Source of the DNA: Labilibacter marinus
GTDB taxonomy: Bacteria; Bacteroidota; Bacteroidia; Bacteroidales; Marinilabiliaceae
Length of the DNA stretch: 64,000 nucleotides
Direction: 5' to 3'
NCBI RefSeq assembly: GCF_001659685.2
Contig: NZ_LXYE02000036.1
Span: 1 to 64,000, forward strand
Positions 1-7,805 of this stretch are shown piece after piece. Under the pieces are notes generated by a model. The model saw only the letters and a program-made list of their open reading frames with translations. It did no database searches and was not told the DNA's origin. The translations under genes were made by a program, and so were the position numbers. Numbering within the stretch: position 1 is the stretch's first letter; every line of letters starts with the position of its first letter.

Positions 1-149
1 GACACTATACAAAACTTTCATAACATTAAAATGAATCGTTTAGGACGCTGCTTAGCCAGTTTGAAGTTTGCAAGATAAAATTTTAGATAGAGATTTAAGC
101 GCACGAAAAAATAAAACTGTATTTTGCTGCTTTAATTGAAGAAACAGCT

Positions 150-965
150 ATGCTAAAGACATCATTTATTACTATTCTGCTTTGTATTTCAGTCTTTGTT
201 TCAGGGCAAAGTAAACCCAATTACTCGGCTATGATACTATCCTTAAAGGGGAAAGGTGTGCTTTTACGAGATGGAAAAGAAATTGATTTAAAGATGCTTC
301 AGCGTTTTTCGTCAGGAGAACAATTAAAAGTAAAAGATGGGCAAGCTACCGTGATGTTATTTTCGGGAGAAGAGGTGGTAGTCGCTGCAGTTTCTGATTA
401 TACCATTCCTGAGAAGAAGAATGGCAATGATAACAATATAAGCGAAATGGCCAATAGGGCTGAAGGAGAAATGAGCCTAATCAATCAATCTGGCTCAGCA
501 TCACGAATTAGAGGTAAAGGGCAAATATTTCCTTTAAAATCTAAAATACATTACCCCGAGAATGTTATTCTTCGTCTTCAGGGCGCTAAAATGGACTCCT
601 TAAATATGTCGTTTGTTTTAAAAGATTCTAAAACGCAAAAAGTAGTTTTTGAAATAAAAGAAGTTAAGGATACAATTATTGACTTAAGCCAAGTTAGTTT
701 TGTTGAAGGCAAATCGTATTATTGGACCATGAGTAATACCCCACAAGGCAGACCGGCTAATGGCACCATTGTGTGCAAAAAGGCGAAATCGTGTGATTCA
801 GTTTTTAATGTGTCAGACAGTCACTACACCAACCTGAATCATATTTTTGAGCTGTACAATCAGCAACACTACTTTGATGCCTATGAAGCCATTAATGCTT
901 GTATCGCAGCTTATCCTCATCAGGATATTTATAGTGTTTTATTGAAGAATACGCTAAAACATTAA
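150..965 (+). CDS. secreted protein of unknown function
   Basis: I do not recognise this 271-residue protein as a named family. Residues 1-20 form a signal peptide ending in VSGQS, so it is exported. Residues about 27-85 (SLKGKGVLLRDGKEID, then a stretch on 'sgeqlkvkdgqatvmlfsgee') read like the small beta domain of FecR-type or SH3-like proteins, which is only a resemblance. The middle contains a Gly/Ser-rich linker near 100-125 and the C-terminal 45 residues look helical, TPR-like (YNQQHYFDAYEAINACIAAY). There is no lipobox. It stands alone in the window; whatever lies upstream is outside. Confidence 0.6.
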   Translation: MLKTSFITILLCISVFVSGQSKPNYSAMILSLKGKGVLLRDGKEIDLKMLQRFSSGEQLKVKDGQATVMLFSGEEVVVAAVSDYTIPEKKNGNDNNISEMANRAEGEMSLINQSGSASRIRGKGQIFPLKSKIHYPENVILRLQGAKMDSLNMSFVLKDSKTQKVVFEIKEVKDTIIDLSQVSFVEGKSYYWTMSNTPQGRPANGTIVCKKAKSCDSVFNVSDSHYTNLNHIFELYNQQHYFDAYEAINACIAAYPHQDIYSVLLKNTLKH

Positions 966-1400
966 GAATATGTAACGATTAAATATTTTATAACAATATT
1001 CACTCATTCTACTATATGAGTTATATAATTCGCACTACCCGTTATATATTCTACATTAAGCACAATATATTTTGCCATATCAGTAATATATTCTGAGTTA
1101 AGTGCAATAGTATTCACAATTAGAGTAATATCTTTTATGTGCGAATTAATTCTATTATATGCGGATTAGTTAAGATGATGTGCGGATTCATTTCTTTTAT
1201 GTGCAGATTTAATAAAACGACATGAGGGTTGACGCATCTTTTACTCGGACTAACGCACGCCATATTTATAATTACTAATTTATTACTAAAACAACTATAA
1301 GATGAATAATATTAATCTCTCTAACTATTATATCATCTAATTACCTATTATATTGCTTTTTGTATAACTTTGGGTTAACTGAAACTAAAGTAAACTCATT
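966..1400. repeat. AT-rich gap with degenerate 21/42-bp tandem array
   Basis: No gene is seen. Two consecutive exact-length 42-bp units (1045-1086 and 1087-1128) both start TATATTCT and both end GTAA, with TTAAG and a CA/TGCAATA block at the same place. From 1129 a half-unit period of 20-21 bp becomes clear: GTGCGAATT (1139), ATGCGGATT (1159), GTGCGGATT (1180), GTGCAGATT (1201), then weaker copies near 1222 and 1243. The spacing equals two helical turns. The repeats stop about 110 bp before the DUF2089 promoter. Confidence 0.6.
1365..1372 (+). promoter_or_regulatory. Bacteroidota -7 promoter element
   Basis: TAACTTTG matches the TAnnTTTG consensus of the Bacteroidota primary sigma factor, 29 bases before the DUF2089 start codon. 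No good -33 TTG at the right distance was found. Confidence 0.5.
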
Positions 1401-1670
1401 ATGACAGAACAAAAACTTCCATTGGCATGCCCCAGTTGTTCCAACAACTTACACGTAACACATATGCATTGCAATAATTGCGAAACAAAAATTGAAGGTA
1501 ATTACGCCTTACCTTCCTTATTAAAACTTACACCCGAAGAGCAATCGCTAATGATAGCATTCATTAAGAGTAACGGCAGTCCTAAACGCTTAGGTGCTAT
1601 GATTGATGCAAGCTACCCCGTGGTTCGACAGAAGTTAGATGACCTGATAAAGAGACTGGAGGAGATATAA
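1401..1670 (+). CDS. DUF2089-family zinc-ribbon regulator
   Basis: Small (89 aa) protein with an N-terminal zinc ribbon made by CPSC (10-13) and CNNC (24-27), followed by a helical part (LTPEEQSLMIAFIKSNGS, then a helix-turn-helix-like segment around 60-85). This is the layout of the DUF2089 family, thought to be DNA-binding regulators that often sit next to genes for small membrane proteins. Here it has its own promoter and a hairpin terminator, so it is a single-gene unit; no obvious partner lies beside it. The assignment to the family is firm, the role is inference. Confidence 0.8.
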   Translation: MTEQKLPLACPSCSNNLHVTHMHCNNCETKIEGNYALPSLLKLTPEEQSLMIAFIKSNGSPKRLGAMIDASYPVVRQKLDDLIKRLEEI

Positions 1671-1677
1671 TTCCAAA

Positions 1678-1706
1678 ACCTCCCAAGCTTCAGAAACTTG
1701 GGAGGT
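1678..1706. terminator. hairpin terminator between convergent genes
   Basis: ACCTCCCAAG (1678-1687) pairs perfectly with CTTGGGAGGT (1697-1706) around a 9-base loop. The T-rich tail is weak on both sides, so it may serve both the DUF2089 gene and the convergent membrane-protein gene. Confidence 0.65.
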
Positions 1707-1735
1707 GTATATTTAAATAACAAACTAAGTAGTCT

Positions 1736-2281
1736 TTAATCCAACACCTTCTTGGTCATTTTAACAAGCCACTTTGTATAAATAAGAACATGCACTACAA
1801 AAAGCACCACCAATACAATACCTAACTTGTTATGTAAGCCAAGCAATAGGCCAGCAATATCAGAATCTGGAAAAACTAACCATCCCAAAAGAGAAGTTAC
1901 CACACACAAAACAAAAAATATAAACAAGCTAATATTAATACCCTTGTTCTTATTTTTAAGTTTAAAGGTAAATAGTTTCTTCAGCCAATTAGCGTGTAAT
2001 ACCAAATGCAACACCACCAAGGGCAAAGCTATTATGGTGAGCGCCTTATGCACATTAGTCCAAACATAGCCACTTAAACCCATTGCTGTAGATTCATAGG
2101 GAGCTCCAGCATGATATTTAAGCATAACAATACCAGAAATTAATAAAAGTAAGAATGGTATAAATGCAATAACATCTACATAATAGTTTCGTTTAGCTTT
2201 GGAGTTAATATTGCCGTCCTTCATGTAATTAAATTTTAAATAGTGAAGCAGAAGGTATATTTCAACCTCCCACTTCATCAC
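1736..2281 (-). CDS. DUF4405-like cytochrome-b-type membrane protein
   Basis: Four predicted membrane spans (about 37-55, 72-92, 114-135, 148-168) with histidines near span ends (VHKAL, LHLVLHANW, LHNKLG, VHVLIYTKWL) resemble the haem-binding four-helix bundles of DUF4405/cytochrome b561-like proteins. Such proteins carry electrons through the membrane; haem binding here is inferred from the paired histidines. The frame opens at a GTG (2281) with an ATG next to it, but the conserved part begins near the ATG at 2224, which may be the true start. It is last in a minus-strand run behind the SnoaL-like gene and the ferredoxin, which hints at a redox role. Confidence 0.65.
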   Translation of the reverse strand: MMKWEVEIYLLLHYLKFNYMKDGNINSKAKRNYYVDVIAFIPFLLLLISGIVMLKYHAGAPYESTAMGLSGYVWTNVHKALTIIALPLVVLHLVLHANWLKKLFTFKLKNKNKGINISLFIFFVLCVVTSLLGWLVFPDSDIAGLLLGLHNKLGIVLVVLFVVHVLIYTKWLVKMTKKVLD

Positions 2282-2295
2282 CTTTTTTTATATAC

Positions 2296-2811
2296 TTACT
2301 TTGCGGATACTTGTTTGATGGCCGTTGCCCAATCTTCTACATGGTTTACTTTAGCAATTTTACCATTCTCTATTGTATGAATATCGATAGACATTGTAAT
2401 AAATGACTTGGTACCATTAGTTGGAACGCCAAAGAATTTTCCTTCAGGAGAATTAGGCGTACCTGAAACTTTACTTCGTACAATAACTTGATTTCCGTTT
2501 ACAATCACCTCTTGCGGTTCCCAAACTAAATCAGGAATCATCTTCCAGAAAAAACCTACCTGACCAATAAGTTGTTCCTTATTTTTATTAGCCGCTTCAA
2601 TAGTACCATACGATATAAAATCGTCTGCTAATAGTTGACTTAAAACTTCAGCAGGATTACTTTCTTTATTTACTGTTAAAGCTTTTTGATAAAATGGCAT
2701 TACTATTTCTTTCATATTATTTTGCTTTTTTTCTTTTGAGGATTGCGCATACACAGTTCCCATAGTTAATGCAAATGCTAGGAACCCTAAAATTATTTTC
2801 TTCGTTATCAT
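2296..2811 (-). CDS. exported SnoaL-like (NTF2-fold) protein
   Basis: A signal peptide (residues 1-22, ending VYAQS) precedes an NTF2-like domain of about 130 residues. Typical SnoaL/ester-cyclase marks are LLADDFISYG, the central pair of strands VIVNGNQVIVRSKVSGT, and the final FITMSIDIHTIENGKIAKVNHVEDW. Many SnoaL-like proteins are catalytic in polyketide or terpenoid chemistry, others only bind small molecules, so the substrate cannot be told. Fifteen bases separate it from the membrane-protein gene downstream and 20 from the ferredoxin gene upstream. Confidence 0.75.
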   Translation of the reverse strand: MITKKIILGFLAFALTMGTVYAQSSKEKKQNNMKEIVMPFYQKALTVNKESNPAEVLSQLLADDFISYGTIEAANKNKEQLIGQVGFFWKMIPDLVWEPQEVIVNGNQVIVRSKVSGTPNSPEGKFFGVPTNGTKSFITMSIDIHTIENGKIAKVNHVEDWATAIKQVSAK

Positions 2812-2831
2812 GATTTACTTTTTTTTTGTTT

Positions 2832-3146
2832 TTAGTTTGATATGGCTACTTTATGAATGGCAAACTCGTGGCATTGCTTCATGCATTTACCGCACGAGGT
2901 ACAATTACCTTCATTTATACTAGCCTTGTATTTTCCCTTCAACATTGCTTTTAATCGGCCTTTAAAAGGAAGTTGCTTCACCTCCTTATCCGACAGTAAA
3001 ACAATTTCAATAGCATCTTGTGGACATACCGATACACAACTTTCGCATCCATCACATGACGAATGGTCTACCCTTACAATGCCTTCCTTTATGCTTAACT
3101 CTTGCTCTAATTTTTGAGCAATAAGGCTTTGTTTAAACTTGTTCAT
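2832..3146 (-). CDS. 2x[4Fe-4S] ferredoxin-type protein
   Basis: Two cysteine sets are complete: C31-C34-C37-C41 (CDGCESCVSVCP) and C82-C85-C88-C92 (CTSCGKCMKQCH). The second lacks the usual proline after its last cysteine. The clusters are separated by about 40 residues with a basic helical insert, longer than in a small bacterial ferredoxin. It is expected to be a cytoplasmic electron carrier or a redox subunit. Its neighbours (cupin upstream, SnoaL-like and DUF4405 genes downstream) are closely spaced and likely co-transcribed; its redox partner is not evident. Confidence 0.8.
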   Translation of the reverse strand: MNKFKQSLIAQKLEQELSIKEGIVRVDHSSCDGCESCVSVCPQDAIEIVLLSDKEVKQLPFKGRLKAMLKGKYKASINEGNCTSCGKCMKQCHEFAIHKVAISN

Positions 3147-3177
3147 ATCTTCTTATTTTAAATAAGATAAACCGTTA

Positions 3178-3624
3178 TTATCTCTCGTAGATATCAAAAT
3201 CTTCCGAAAGCTGTTTCATCAAATCTGCATTCGCAAAATCTTCATCCGTCATCTTCGATAGTTTTTCCAGATAGACATCAAAACGACCTCTTCCGCTAAA
3301 GATAGAGAGCATTTTTCCACCTTTTTCGCATTTGGCAGCATGCCAAACTTTAGGAGGAACTGTTAAGGTATCACCAGCTTTACAAACAATAGTTTCATCA
3401 TCAAAAATTAATTCTACCTCACCCTCTAGTATGTAAAATATTTCGGTCATAATTTTATGATGATGGCGTGCCAAGTAGAATCCTGGCTTAAGTGTATCTT
3501 CTACAAAACTGAGTTCTCCACTTGTATGGTGCGAAGACAGCTTAATAAAACAATGGTCTTGCGAGTAGTTGTAGTTCTCACCTTCCCCATTTCGTACTAG
3601 AATTTTGTCTTTCGTTGCTTTCAT
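3178..3624 (-). CDS. cupin-domain protein
   Basis: Single-domain cupin of 148 residues. Motif 1 is seen around ARHHHKIMTEIFYILEGEVE and motif 2 around AGDTLTVPPKVWHAAKCE, so the metal-binding histidines and glutamate (HHH, E, and the later WHA histidine) are present. Proteins of this size act as isomerases, dioxygenases or metabolite sensors; nothing in the sequence selects one. It leads the small minus-strand gene run ending at 1736. Confidence 0.75.
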   Translation of the reverse strand: MKATKDKILVRNGEGENYNYSQDHCFIKLSSHHTSGELSFVEDTLKPGFYLARHHHKIMTEIFYILEGEVELIFDDETIVCKAGDTLTVPPKVWHAAKCEKGGKMLSIFSGRGRFDVYLEKLSKMTDEDFANADLMKQLSEDFDIYER

Positions 3625-3756
3625 TACTTAAGGTGTAAAATATGATTTTGAATATTCGGGTTAATTCAACAAAACAAAATTAGCGATTGATACATAGCCT
3701 GTAAAGGTTATTCTTTTACTAATAATGATAAAAGTTGAACCAGCCCTTGTCCTTAA

Positions 3757-4854
3757 TTAATTCAAAGAAAGCGTAAATGAAGCACCTGGTTTAAAATCAA
3801 ATCCTTCACCAATTTCAACCACGAGTATTTTATCAGAATCGATTCTTAAATTAACCGCTTCGTTCGAGGAGGTAAATGAACTTACACCATGTGGGTTCTC
3901 AAATGTTAAGTAATACCTATCGAAAACACCTTCTTCAAGTACTCGGTAGTTGTTACTCCAAAATGGATCACCAGCCACTGGTAATAAAGTATAAGTAATT
4001 GTATTCTCAGTAAAGTTAATGGCATACAGTCCATTAATTAAAAAAGCTCCGTTAGCCGTTAAATCCGCTTTTAAAGCTTCAGGAAACTCGGTAGACGAAT
4101 AACTTAAATCAGCGGTTAAATCTAAACCAGCCTCACCCAAGGCTACTCCTTCGTAAACTACATTTGCAGTTACATCTAAGCCAGCTTCACCCAAAGAAGT
4201 TCCCATGGCAAAATCAACATAAGAGGCAAAAGACACTTCTGGCACATCTGAATCATTATAAGTATTTCGCATGGTAATAGCAGCACCTTGAGGTATGGCA
4301 GGACTAGCCTCATCAATTGCGTTTAATGAAATGGAGAACGCTGCACCAGGTTGAAACACGAAGCCTTCGCCTACTTCTACTACCAAAACATTGTTCGCAT
4401 CTATTCTTAAATTAATAGCTGGGTTACTCGCCGTAAAGTCGCTTACATTATGATTTTCGGAAAAAGTAAGGTAATATCTGTCTTTTACACCCGCCTCTAA
4501 AGTGCGATAATTAGTTTTCCAAAATTCATCCTCTGCAGATGGTAAAAGTTTATACGTTATGGAATTTTCGCTAAGATCAATCGCATATAATCCATTAATC
4601 ATCGGACTCTCACTATCTGGCAATTGTACTTTTAGAGCTTCTGGAAACTCAACTTCTGAACCAGCAAATGCAAAATCAAGATAAGAAGAAAAAGATATCT
4701 CAGGCACATGAGAATCGTTATAGGTATTTCTCATGGTAACTGTATTCCCTTCCTCCACAGTAAAAATGGTAACATCATCGTCGTTGTCACACGAGATGAA
4801 AAAAGTAATTGCCATAACAGCAACTAGTAAAATCTGTAATTTAATAAGTTTCAT
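3757..4854 (-). CDS. lipoprotein with two tandem ~150-residue domains
   Basis: Lipoprotein signal peptide with lipobox FFISC (Cys near 22) followed by an acidic DNDDD linker, typical of surface lipoproteins of this phylum. The mature part is one domain repeated twice: both copies open with TMRNTYNDS.VPE.SF.SY, continue with FPEALK, a LINGLYAI segment, W..NYR.LE.GV.DRYYLTF, and end with LVVE.GEGF.F.PGA.F..SLN. The second copy holds an inserted 18-residue tandem repeat (LGEAGLDVTA). I do not recognise the domain. Repeated surface domains often bind carbohydrate or a partner protein, but no function is claimed. Confidence 0.65.
   Translation of the reverse strand: MKLIKLQILLVAVMAITFFISCDNDDDVTIFTVEEGNTVTMRNTYNDSHVPEISFSSYLDFAFAGSEVEFPEALKVQLPDSESPMINGLYAIDLSENSITYKLLPSAEDEFWKTNYRTLEAGVKDRYYLTFSENHNVSDFTASNPAINLRIDANNVLVVEVGEGFVFQPGAAFSISLNAIDEASPAIPQGAAITMRNTYNDSDVPEVSFASYVDFAMGTSLGEAGLDVTANVVYEGVALGEAGLDLTADLSYSSTEFPEALKADLTANGAFLINGLYAINFTENTITYTLLPVAGDPFWSNNYRVLEEGVFDRYYLTFENPHGVSSFTSSNEAVNLRIDSDKILVVEIGEGFDFKPGASFTLSLN
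4087..4194 (-). repeat. 54-bp coding tandem repeat
   Basis: Two 18-codon units, 4141-4194 and 4087-4140, encode LGEAGLD(V/L)TA(N/D) followed by a diverged half. The first lipoprotein domain has no counterpart, so this is an insertion in the second domain only. Confidence 0.6.
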
Positions 4855-4952
4855 GCTTAATCGGTTTAATAGTTTATGAATACCACAAAAGTCTGGGTAT
4901 TTACCGAACTAAGCGTTATAAAAGCATTTACAAAAATGATAAAAGTGTAACC

Positions 4953-5837
4953 TTACTCAGAATCTTTTCTGAATAGAAGTGGAGTTATATCCGTATTTTT
5001 CTTGAAAAACTTAACCAAATTAGAAGGTTCTTCAAAACCAGTTTTATAACCGATTTCCTTTACCGACAAGGAGGATGACACTAGGTAACGTTTTATCTCG
5101 GTTGTAACAAAGTCATCGATGAAGGCCTTGATGGTTTTCTGGGTTAATTTTTTAACCACATCATTTAAAAACTTATACGAAACATTTAATTGCGAAGCAT
5201 AATAAGCTGAACTTCTGGTTTGCACATATTCTTTTTCGAGTTTATTTTTAAATGTAGTAAAAACCTCGAACCAGTATGGCTGAGCGGAACTCTTTGACCG
5301 ACTTTCTTTAACTCTTTCCGATTTTAATAGGATGATATGTACCAGCGCCCTTAATATCTCTCTTTTTGCATATGAATCAGGAAAATGATACTCTTCATAC
5401 AGCTTTTGTACTACACCCATAAAGCTATCCTCTCCCATTTCGTGCTGATGAAGAATAGGCTCCTCTAAATGGTAATTGTATAACCGATTGAATTTTATAT
5501 TATCAGGTATAAAATAGTGGTCCTCTAAAAAAGCACTGTTTAAAATAATGCAATACCCTTTAGCCGTTTTAAATGAATCGGTAAAATGATGTAACTGATT
5601 TTTGGCAACAAACAATACACTTCCTTTATGTAGAGTGTAAAACTTAAAATCTACAAAGTGTTTCATCTCACCCTCTGTCACAACCATAATCAGATAAAAA
5701 GCTATCTTATGAGGAGCGTAAGGGTCGTGGCCTTTGGGAGACTTTACTTTAGAACTAACCTCTTCGAAAGTCATGACCTCAATCTGAAGGTCATCATTTT
5801 TTTGTTTATATATTACACTTGGAAATACCTCGCCCAT
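4953..5837 (-). CDS. AraC-family transcriptional regulator
   Basis: The N-terminal ~170 residues form a cupin-like effector domain (GSVLFVAKNQLHHFTD is the usual beta-barrel turn with paired histidines). The C-terminal ~100 residues carry the two AraC helix-turn-helix units: YASQLNVSYKFLNDVVKKLT, and LSVKEIGYKTGFEEPSNLVKFFKK. Length is normal for the family. It is expected to activate or repress a nearby gene when a small molecule binds. The lipoprotein gene just downstream on the same strand is a candidate target; no operator could be defined. Confidence 0.9.
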   Translation of the reverse strand: MGEVFPSVIYKQKNDDLQIEVMTFEEVSSKVKSPKGHDPYAPHKIAFYLIMVVTEGEMKHFVDFKFYTLHKGSVLFVAKNQLHHFTDSFKTAKGYCIILNSAFLEDHYFIPDNIKFNRLYNYHLEEPILHQHEMGEDSFMGVVQKLYEEYHFPDSYAKREILRALVHIILLKSERVKESRSKSSAQPYWFEVFTTFKNKLEKEYVQTRSSAYYASQLNVSYKFLNDVVKKLTQKTIKAFIDDFVTTEIKRYLVSSSLSVKEIGYKTGFEEPSNLVKFFKKNTDITPLLFRKDSE

Positions 5838-5943
5838 AAAATGTACATTAACAGGAAAGAAAGATAAAAAAAATTAATGATTTCATGGGTATGACACACG
5901 CTAGCTTATATACAGCCCCATATCAATAAGCATTAATGACCAT

Positions 5944-5973
5944 AAAAAAGGAGAACCTATAACAAGCTCTCCT
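5944..5973 (-). terminator. probable rho-independent terminator (minus)
   Basis: Read on the minus strand, AGGAGA pairs with TCTCCT across a 13-base loop and is followed by a run of six T. It lies about 340 bases past the RACo-type gene, and would end the corrinoid-cluster transcript before the AraC gene. Confidence 0.5.
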
Positions 5974-6246
5974 ACAACATATTTTTCCGCAGTCTCCTAT
6001 TTAGACTACAAACTGCTTAGTGAATTATCAAACCTTAAGTAAAACACTAGGTGTATTTCTGAATATATATGCCATTGGGAAATAACAACAAGGCCCTGAA
6101 GTTCAAAACACCCTACTTAAAAGTATTTATCTTAACACCCCTCATCCATACATGCCGTTTATTTATTCGTAATACACCCCAAATAAAATAATATGACAAA
6201 TTACAGATTTAAACCTCATTTTTCTCACCCTACAATCTTTTCAATT

Positions 6247-6262
6247 GTCTCAACGTTGAGAC
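6247..6262. promoter_or_regulatory. perfect 16-bp palindrome, operator-like
   Basis: GTCTCAACGTTGAGAC is an exact inverted repeat without a loop, 21 bases before the ATG of the ald remnant. The position suits an operator of the former ald promoter; no T-tract follows, so it is not a terminator. Confidence 0.45.
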
Positions 6263-6283
6263 TTCATTTAAAACTGTATAATT

Positions 6284-6316
6284 ATGATTGTAGGTATTCC
6301 GAAAGAAATTAAAAAT
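6284..6316 (+). pseudogene. ald: 5' remnant of alanine dehydrogenase (ald)
   Basis: From the ATG at 6284 the plus strand reads MIVGIPKEIKN, the highly conserved N-terminus of alanine dehydrogenase. After that codon the similarity stops and the frame runs antisense into the end of the minus-strand RACo-type gene, whose stop codon (6309-6311) lies inside the remnant. So only about 11 codons survive. This marks a rearrangement breakpoint. It could be chance, but eleven consecutive matches to a known start are unlikely. Confidence 0.55.
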
Positions 6317-7802
6317 ACATATTCATCGCAAACTCCATTTCAAATTCAGGATGTTCAGCCAAGGCTATTAACGATGATTTCTGGATGATTTGATGGGTGT
6401 ATTCTTCAAATTTAGTGCTGATGGTATTTAACATGGCTCCCGTTCCTGAAGTATTTCCAACGGTAATAATCTTTCCTGAAACTTCTGCTGGTAGTAAACC
6501 AATTTTAATAGCACTTTCTGGATTCATATAATTACCAAAACCGCCTGCTAAAAAAACGGCATCTAGTTCGTCCATTTTAACGCCTGCTTCTTGCACCAAT
6601 ATTTTAACGCCTGTAACAATAGCGCTTTTGGCTAACTGCACTTCTCTAATATCTTGCGGAGTTAACACGATGGCTTCTCCATTAGCTGATTCTTCTTTAC
6701 TAACCAAAGTATAATCCTCAGGCAACTCTCCTTCCATTCCTACGATATTCTTTTCTAATAAAAAAGCTACAATATCCAGCAATCCAGAGCCACATATTCC
6801 TCGTGGTTTTTCATCGGAGATAGTCCGCACACCATCAACGCCAAAAGCTGAAATAGCTCCATCAAAGGCACCCATACCATATTTTATGTTAGCCCCTTCA
6901 AAAGCTGGTCCTGCGGCGGTAGCGCAACAATATATCTTTTCAGGGGTGACCACAGCCATCTCACCGTTGGTACCAATATCAATAAATAGGTAATTCTTTA
7001 TATTTTCATCCGCCTTAAGCGAAGCCAAGCCCGATACAATATCAGCGCCGACATAAGAAGAAATGGAAGGCATTAAATGAATCTCGGCTTCTGCATTTGC
7101 AACAATACCCAACTCACAACTCTTTATTTTCTTAGCTTCCAGAAACTGCGCTTTAAAGGGAACCAAAGCAATAGAAGTAGGGTCAATACCCGCCAACAAA
7201 TGCAGCATAGTTGTATTAGCCGAAACAGAAATTTTAACCAAAAAATCAGGCGTCAAACCTTCCATTTCAACAAATGTGTTTATCTGCGTATTGATAACAT
7301 CAACTAACTCCTTCTGTAGCGTTAATAAATTCTCTTTACTATTACAGTAATTGATGCGACTTATCACATCAGCTCCGTATTTTACTTGCGGATTACCCAC
7401 TCCTACGCTTCGAATAATACTACCCGTAATCAAACTAATCCAGTAAAATACTATACTGGTTGTACCAATATCTATACCTAATCCAATTGGATATGCGGAT
7501 TGCTGCCCTAGTTCATCTAGCTGAACGGGAAGTTGTAAGGTATAATCGTTTTGATGCGTAAGTATTTTAGCTTCTCTTTCGTTAGGCAAAACCACCTCAA
7601 TATTGTCGTTAGGGAAGTGTGTGCACGAGTTTACCAGACCTAAGCCCTTTACTTTAACTTTGCATTTTCCGCAGGTTCCGTTGCCTCCGCAAGGTGCTGG
7701 AATATTAACATTTTGCTGTTGAATAATCTGAAGCAAAGACTCACCTTGTTCAAATTCACAATGGATGATTTGTTGCTTACTATGAAGTTTTAAGGAAGGC
7801 AT
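6309..7802 (-). CDS. RACo-type corrinoid activation protein (2Fe-2S + ASKHA)
   Basis: An N-terminal plant-type 2Fe-2S ferredoxin domain with C38, C44, C47 and C60 (CGGNGTCGKC) is followed by a linker and an ASKHA ATPase-like domain (GLGIDIGTTSIVFYW, FIDIGTNGEMAV, AGGFGNYMNPE). This is the DUF4445/RACo architecture: reductive activators that use ATP and a low-potential electron to return inactive Co(II) corrinoid to Co(I). At 497 residues it is shorter than typical RACo of about 630, with a reduced linker. It begins 3 bases after the MetH-activation-like gene. The target is probably the corrinoid protein at 11241-11909. Confidence 0.85.
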   Translation of the reverse strand: MPSLKLHSKQQIIHCEFEQGESLLQIIQQQNVNIPAPCGGNGTCGKCKVKVKGLGLVNSCTHFPNDNIEVVLPNEREAKILTHQNDYTLQLPVQLDELGQQSAYPIGLGIDIGTTSIVFYWISLITGSIIRSVGVGNPQVKYGADVISRINYCNSKENLLTLQKELVDVINTQINTFVEMEGLTPDFLVKISVSANTTMLHLLAGIDPTSIALVPFKAQFLEAKKIKSCELGIVANAEAEIHLMPSISSYVGADIVSGLASLKADENIKNYLFIDIGTNGEMAVVTPEKIYCCATAAGPAFEGANIKYGMGAFDGAISAFGVDGVRTISDEKPRGICGSGLLDIVAFLLEKNIVGMEGELPEDYTLVSKEESANGEAIVLTPQDIREVQLAKSAIVTGVKILVQEAGVKMDELDAVFLAGGFGNYMNPESAIKIGLLPAEVSGKIITVGNTSGTGAMLNTISTKFEEYTHQIIQKSSLIALAEHPEFEMEFAMNMYF

Positions 7803-7805
7803 ATA

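Larger units (their letters stand above)
5838..6283. other. intergenic gap with terminator and 16-bp palindrome
   Basis: No open gene is seen. The stretch holds a minus-strand terminator-like hairpin (5944-5973) and a perfect palindrome at 6247-6262, and ends at the alanine dehydrogenase start remnant. The rest is AT-rich and featureless to me. Confidence 0.5.

Noticed and set aside
1045-1257. CRISPR array
   Set aside because: The repeats are degenerate, follow one another without unique spacers and have no cas genes nearby.
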